From positions 1-9,171 of the forward strand of contig JALGVQ010000119.1 in assembly GCA_025774615.1 (NCBI GenBank): a stretch of DNA of 9,171 nucleotides. The letters run 5' to 3'. Shown piece after piece: positions 6,791-9,171 of this stretch. A model generated the notes under the pieces. That model was given only the letters and a program-made list of their open reading frames with translations, did no database searches and was not told where the DNA came from. The position numbers and the translations under genes are program-made. This DNA comes from a bacterium (lineage in GTDB: Bacteria > Blakebacterota > Blakebacteria > Blakebacterales > Blakebacteraceae). How positions within the stretch are numbered: position 1 is the stretch's first letter; every line of letters starts with the position of its first letter.

Positions 6791-7348
6791 ATGCAATACA
6801 CAAACGTGTTCAAATCGGCTGCACTGGTTGCAGTCATGACAGCGACCCTGGTTGCGGCATCAGGCTGTTCGGATAGCCCGGTTGGCTCGGAAGAGACCGC
6901 AATGCTTCTTTCCGTGACACCGGTTGGAGACAGTGCGATCATCAACCCGAACGACCCGATCGTCCTGTCATTCGATCGTCAGATGGATCCCGCAGTCTGT
7001 GAGCCGCAGGTACTCCTCTATGAAGGGGATCGGAGCGGATCACTGGTAGACGTAACCTACGTGTGGTCGACAGACGGCAAACAGCTCACGGTGACTCCCG
7101 TCGAGGCGTTGAAGTCTGAAACGACCTATACGCTCTATGTCGGCGGCGGACTCCGCGATGGTTCCGGTCTCGGCACCGAACTCGCCCAGGCACAGAATCG
7201 TTACGGTGCCCGGTGGGTCGAAGAGAGTGTAGCGAACGGATATGGTCCGAATGGTGAATGTGAGACTCCGCAGGCGCAGGGTGGCCAGCATGGGCACCAG
7301 CACAGAAGCCGCCAGATGGGACTCATCTTCACGTTCACAACGGCCTGA
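6791..7348 (+). CDS. Lipoprotein with SbsA-type Ig-like (Big_5) domain and His-rich insertion
   Basis: The ATG at 6791 follows AGGAGG with 8-base spacing, the strongest ribosome site in the window. Residues 1-25 form a lipoprotein signal peptide, and the box AASG|C gives C26 as the lipidated residue; S27-D28 follow. From about 38 the protein matches the Ig-like Big_5 pattern of bacterial surface proteins: TPVGDSAIINPNDPIVLSF, then the FDRQMDP motif, LTVTPVEALKSETTYTLYV, and the final strand FTFTTA at the very C-terminus. Between the penultimate strand (about 117) and the last one (178-185) lies an insertion of about 55 residues containing C157 and a HGHQH cluster (167-171), which could bind a metal. 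Usual Big_5 domains lack this loop. At 185 aa this is a single-domain protein anchored to the inner or outer membrane. It has its own promoter region and converges on the phosphatase gene. Its function is unknown. Confidence 0.78.
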   Translation: MQYTNVFKSAALVAVMTATLVAASGCSDSPVGSEETAMLLSVTPVGDSAIINPNDPIVLSFDRQMDPAVCEPQVLLYEGDRSGSLVDVTYVWSTDGKQLTVTPVEALKSETTYTLYVGGGLRDGSGLGTELAQAQNRYGARWVEESVANGYGPNGECETPQAQGGQHGHQHRSRQMGLIFTFTTA

Positions 7349-7362
7349 GAACTGCACCCACG

Positions 7363-7387
7363 CCGCCGTCACCTGGGGGGACGGCGG
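7363..7387. terminator. GC-rich hairpin between convergent genes, possible bidirectional terminator
   Basis: An 8-bp perfect stem (CCGCCGTC at 7363-7370 with GACGGCGG at 7380-7387) and a 9-base loop lie in the 67-bp gap between the convergent lipoprotein and phosphatase genes. Neither strand has a T-run after it, so it is not a classical intrinsic terminator. It could still end or protect both transcripts. Confidence 0.4.
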
Positions 7388-7415
7388 TAACCGTGCGGTA
7401 TGGAGCGTTCGAGTT

Positions 7416-8801
7416 TCAGGGAATCCGCACTACAAGCAGGGTCAGATCATCCTGGAGCCCTGCTCCTTCCGTGAAGGACAAGACGTCACGCACGATCGCC
7501 TCCCGAACCGCTTCCGCTGACTCACCAGCCCGAGATCGTACGAACTCGAGTATCCGATCCTCACCATACATCTCCCCGTTCCGATTCTCTGCTTCATCCA
7601 ACCCATCTGAATAAAAGACCAGCAGGTCGCCGCTCTTCAGTTGCTTCTCCGCCTGGGTGTAGCTGCTTTTGTTGAAAGCGCCCAATAAAGGACCGCTCGG
7701 GTCCAGTCGTTCGATCAGAGCAGGGCCGGAGTCACTCGCTCGCAGAAGTATCGGTGCCGGATGTCCGGCATTCAGGTATTCCAGAGTTCTGTATTCAGGG
7801 TCGTAGACCGACCACACAAGGGTGACGAAACGGTCGGTCGGAGTACGTGCGAACAGATCCTGGTTCAACCGAGTAACGCGACTTGAGAGACTGACGGAAC
7901 CAGGTTCAAGATTGGTGGCCTGTATTGAGCCGTGCAGTGATGCCATGATGATCGCTGCGGGTATCCCCTTGCCCGAGACGTCGCCCAGCAGGAGACTGAT
8001 CCTTCCGTCCTTCATAACGAATACATCGTAGTAATCACCGGCTACACCCTGGGCGGGTTCAAACTCAGCCGATATCTCGAGATCGCTTACTGCCGGGAGT
8101 TCGTCGGGGAGCAGTTCCCGCTGAACCTGGCCCGCAAGCGCCAGTTGCTGTTCCAGTTCCTGTCCATGTAGATACGTTCGAAGGCGGAGGACCACTACGG
8201 TGATGGAGAGCAGCAGAGCGGTGGCGGCTGCAATGCTGATTATCAGATTTCGCTTGAGGGGAGCATAAGCATCTGACGCGCCACTGAGATAGAGGGCGAT
8301 CTGCGCGATCAGGAACCTCGGTCTACCCGGCACCCAGTCTTCTCCGGGAGGTCCCGGTGGCCCGGCTCCCATTCGGGACCGGAAGGGTGTTGTCACGAGC
8401 AGAAAGACATCGTCATCCACACGGACTCTCTCGATCACCCGCTGTGAACCGGAGATGAGGATCTCATCGAGTGTACTCTGGTCAAGGGAAGTACTGAGTT
8501 GGAGGCCGCTGAAGGTCAGAGGGGCTCCCAATTGATCGTAGATTCCGATCGATGCGACCGCATCGCCTCTCTCCATGAGGAATTCATCGAGAATGTCCTG
8601 CAATGCCCGATCGTTCTCCGGATTTCCTGAATACACAGCATTCTGTGCCTGCGCGATATAATCACCCGCCCTTTGCCCCAGGTGGTCAATCAGGAGTCGG
8701 CCGGCGACGTAATTGTACGTCAGCAGGACGCGAGCCAGGAGCAGGAGGCCGAGAAGGAAACCGGTCCCGAGTGCCAGTCGCAGCCAGAAACCTTTTTTCA
8801 T
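7416..8801 (-). CDS. Membrane-anchored PP2C/SpoIIE-type serine/threonine phosphatase (RsbU-like)
   Basis: I start at the ATG at 8801 (MKKGFWLRL, an ideal N-terminus for a membrane anchor); GAGGGAG lies about 11 bases upstream. A TTG at 8828 is possible but weak. The 461-aa protein has transmembrane helices at about 9-28 and 185-205, enclosing a periplasmic sensor region (about 30-184) with a proline/glycine-rich loop (GAGPPGPPGEDW, 145-156). No HAMP domain is visible; a short helix (QELEQQLALAGQVQRELLP) links directly to the phosphatase (about 230-461). Metal-binding acids are intact: D256 and D259 (GDYYD), D274 (GDVSGKG), D399 (YSDGLDEA), D451 and D452 (DDLT). Such enzymes dephosphorylate anti-sigma-factor antagonists in partner-switching pathways. 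No STAS antagonist or anti-sigma kinase is encoded in the window. The gene follows a MacB-like permease by 48 bp on the same strand; a TATAAA on the minus strand at 8840-8835 could give it its own promoter, though the -35 is weak. Confidence 0.9.
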   Translation of the reverse strand: MKKGFWLRLALGTGFLLGLLLLARVLLTYNYVAGRLLIDHLGQRAGDYIAQAQNAVYSGNPENDRALQDILDEFLMERGDAVASIGIYDQLGAPLTFSGLQLSTSLDQSTLDEILISGSQRVIERVRVDDDVFLLVTTPFRSRMGAGPPGPPGEDWVPGRPRFLIAQIALYLSGASDAYAPLKRNLIISIAAATALLLSITVVVLRLRTYLHGQELEQQLALAGQVQRELLPDELPAVSDLEISAEFEPAQGVAGDYYDVFVMKDGRISLLLGDVSGKGIPAAIIMASLHGSIQATNLEPGSVSLSSRVTRLNQDLFARTPTDRFVTLVWSVYDPEYRTLEYLNAGHPAPILLRASDSGPALIERLDPSGPLLGAFNKSSYTQAEKQLKSGDLLVFYSDGLDEAENRNGEMYGEDRILEFVRSRAGESAEAVREAIVRDVLSFTEGAGLQDDLTLLVVRIP

Positions 8802-8849
8802 GACCTGAATTTCTCCCTCACTGTTCAATACCTGTTTATACGTTGTATC

Positions 8850-9171
8850 TTACTCGCTGCTCAGGGCCTCCACCGGGTCGAGGAGAGAGGCACGATGTGC
8901 AGGGTAAACCCCGAAAAACACTCCTACCAGCAGAGAGAATCCGAAAGAGAGGGCCATTGAGACCGGTTCGATCTGAACTGCCCAGTCGGTGACCGCACTC
9001 AGAACCATGGCTCCGGCCAGGCCGAGGACAATGCCGGCAAGCCCGCCCCCGGTGCCAAGCATGACGGCTTCGGTGAGGAACTGGGTTCGCACATCCTTGC
9101 GGCGGGCTCCCACGGCCAGGCGCAGACCTATCTCCCGGGTGCGTTCCCGCACCGACATGAGCATGATTGCC
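8850..9171 (-). CDS. MacB-like ABC transporter permease (FtsX fold), C-terminal fragment
   Basis: The gene runs off the right edge; only the last 107 or so residues are present, and the frame stays open to the boundary. The fragment starts in the conserved MacB loop (MLMSVRERTREIGLRLAVGA, then a QFLTEAVML helix). It continues with two hydrophobic helices, one from GTGGGLAGIVLGLAGAMVL and one from LSFGFSLLVGVFFGVYPA. It ends with the family signature PAHRASLLDPVEAL. MacB-type permeases work with an ATPase and a periplasmic adaptor to move peptides, lipoproteins or drugs across the diderm envelope. The substrate cannot be told, and the ATPase and adaptor would lie to the right. It may be co-transcribed with the phosphatase gene 48 bp downstream. 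Confidence 0.9.
   Translation of the reverse strand, partial: AIMLMSVRERTREIGLRLAVGARRKDVRTQFLTEAVMLGTGGGLAGIVLGLAGAMVLSAVTDWAVQIEPVSMALSFGFSLLVGVFFGVYPAHRASLLDPVEALSSE

Noticed and set aside
7242-7614. Plus-strand open frames over the end of the lipoprotein gene and the phosphatase gene
   Set aside because: They cross the convergent gap and run antisense to the conserved phosphatase C-terminus, with no ribosome site or recognisable product.

Overview
The window is chromosomal-looking DNA from a diderm bacterium, moderately GC-rich by eye. It has densely packed genes and short AT-rich promoter gaps. The diderm inference rests on a MacB-type permease, a lipoprotein and a secreted protein with pre-peptidase C-terminal (PPC) repeats. 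The mix of signalling families (HD-GYP, DUF5939 cyclase, RsbU-type phosphatase, 7TM-PAS protein with a C-terminal CxxC pair) resembles deltaproteobacteria-like or FCB-group lineages, but I cannot name a taxon. I see no mobile elements, RNA genes, CRISPR arrays or phage genes.

Layout, left to right. (1) The 3' part of an SMP-30/regucalcin-like beta-propeller gene (+), cut by the left edge. (2) A two-gene (+) unit: a secreted protein with a CsgG/FlgO/LpoB-like N-terminal region and three PPC repeats, then 18 bp later a REC-HD-GYP response regulator predicted to hydrolyse c-di-GMP. (3) On the minus strand, ending 1 bp from the regulator, a 7TM-PAS protein with a zinc-ribbon-like tail and no kinase domain. 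(4) After a 175-bp divergent gap, a (+) class III adenylate cyclase with an N-terminal zinc-ribbon/DUF5939 module. (5) After a 110-bp AT-rich gap with two palindromes, a (+) lipoprotein with one Ig-like domain and a His-rich insertion. (6) On the minus strand, a membrane-anchored PP2C/SpoIIE-type phosphatase preceded by the C-terminus of a MacB-like ABC permease, cut by the right edge.

The common theme is signal transduction. Within about 6.2 kb there is a predicted c-di-GMP phosphodiesterase, a predicted cAMP-producing cyclase, a Ser/Thr phosphatase of the partner-switching type and an orphan 7TM-PAS receptor, next to envelope proteins that could be inputs or outputs. The individual families are known. 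The less usual parts are the architecture of the PPC protein and its pairing with an HD-GYP regulator, the kinase-less receptor, and the Ig-like lipoprotein with the inserted HGHQH loop. No part of the window is clearly a new system. Functional links between the genes are inferred only from proximity.
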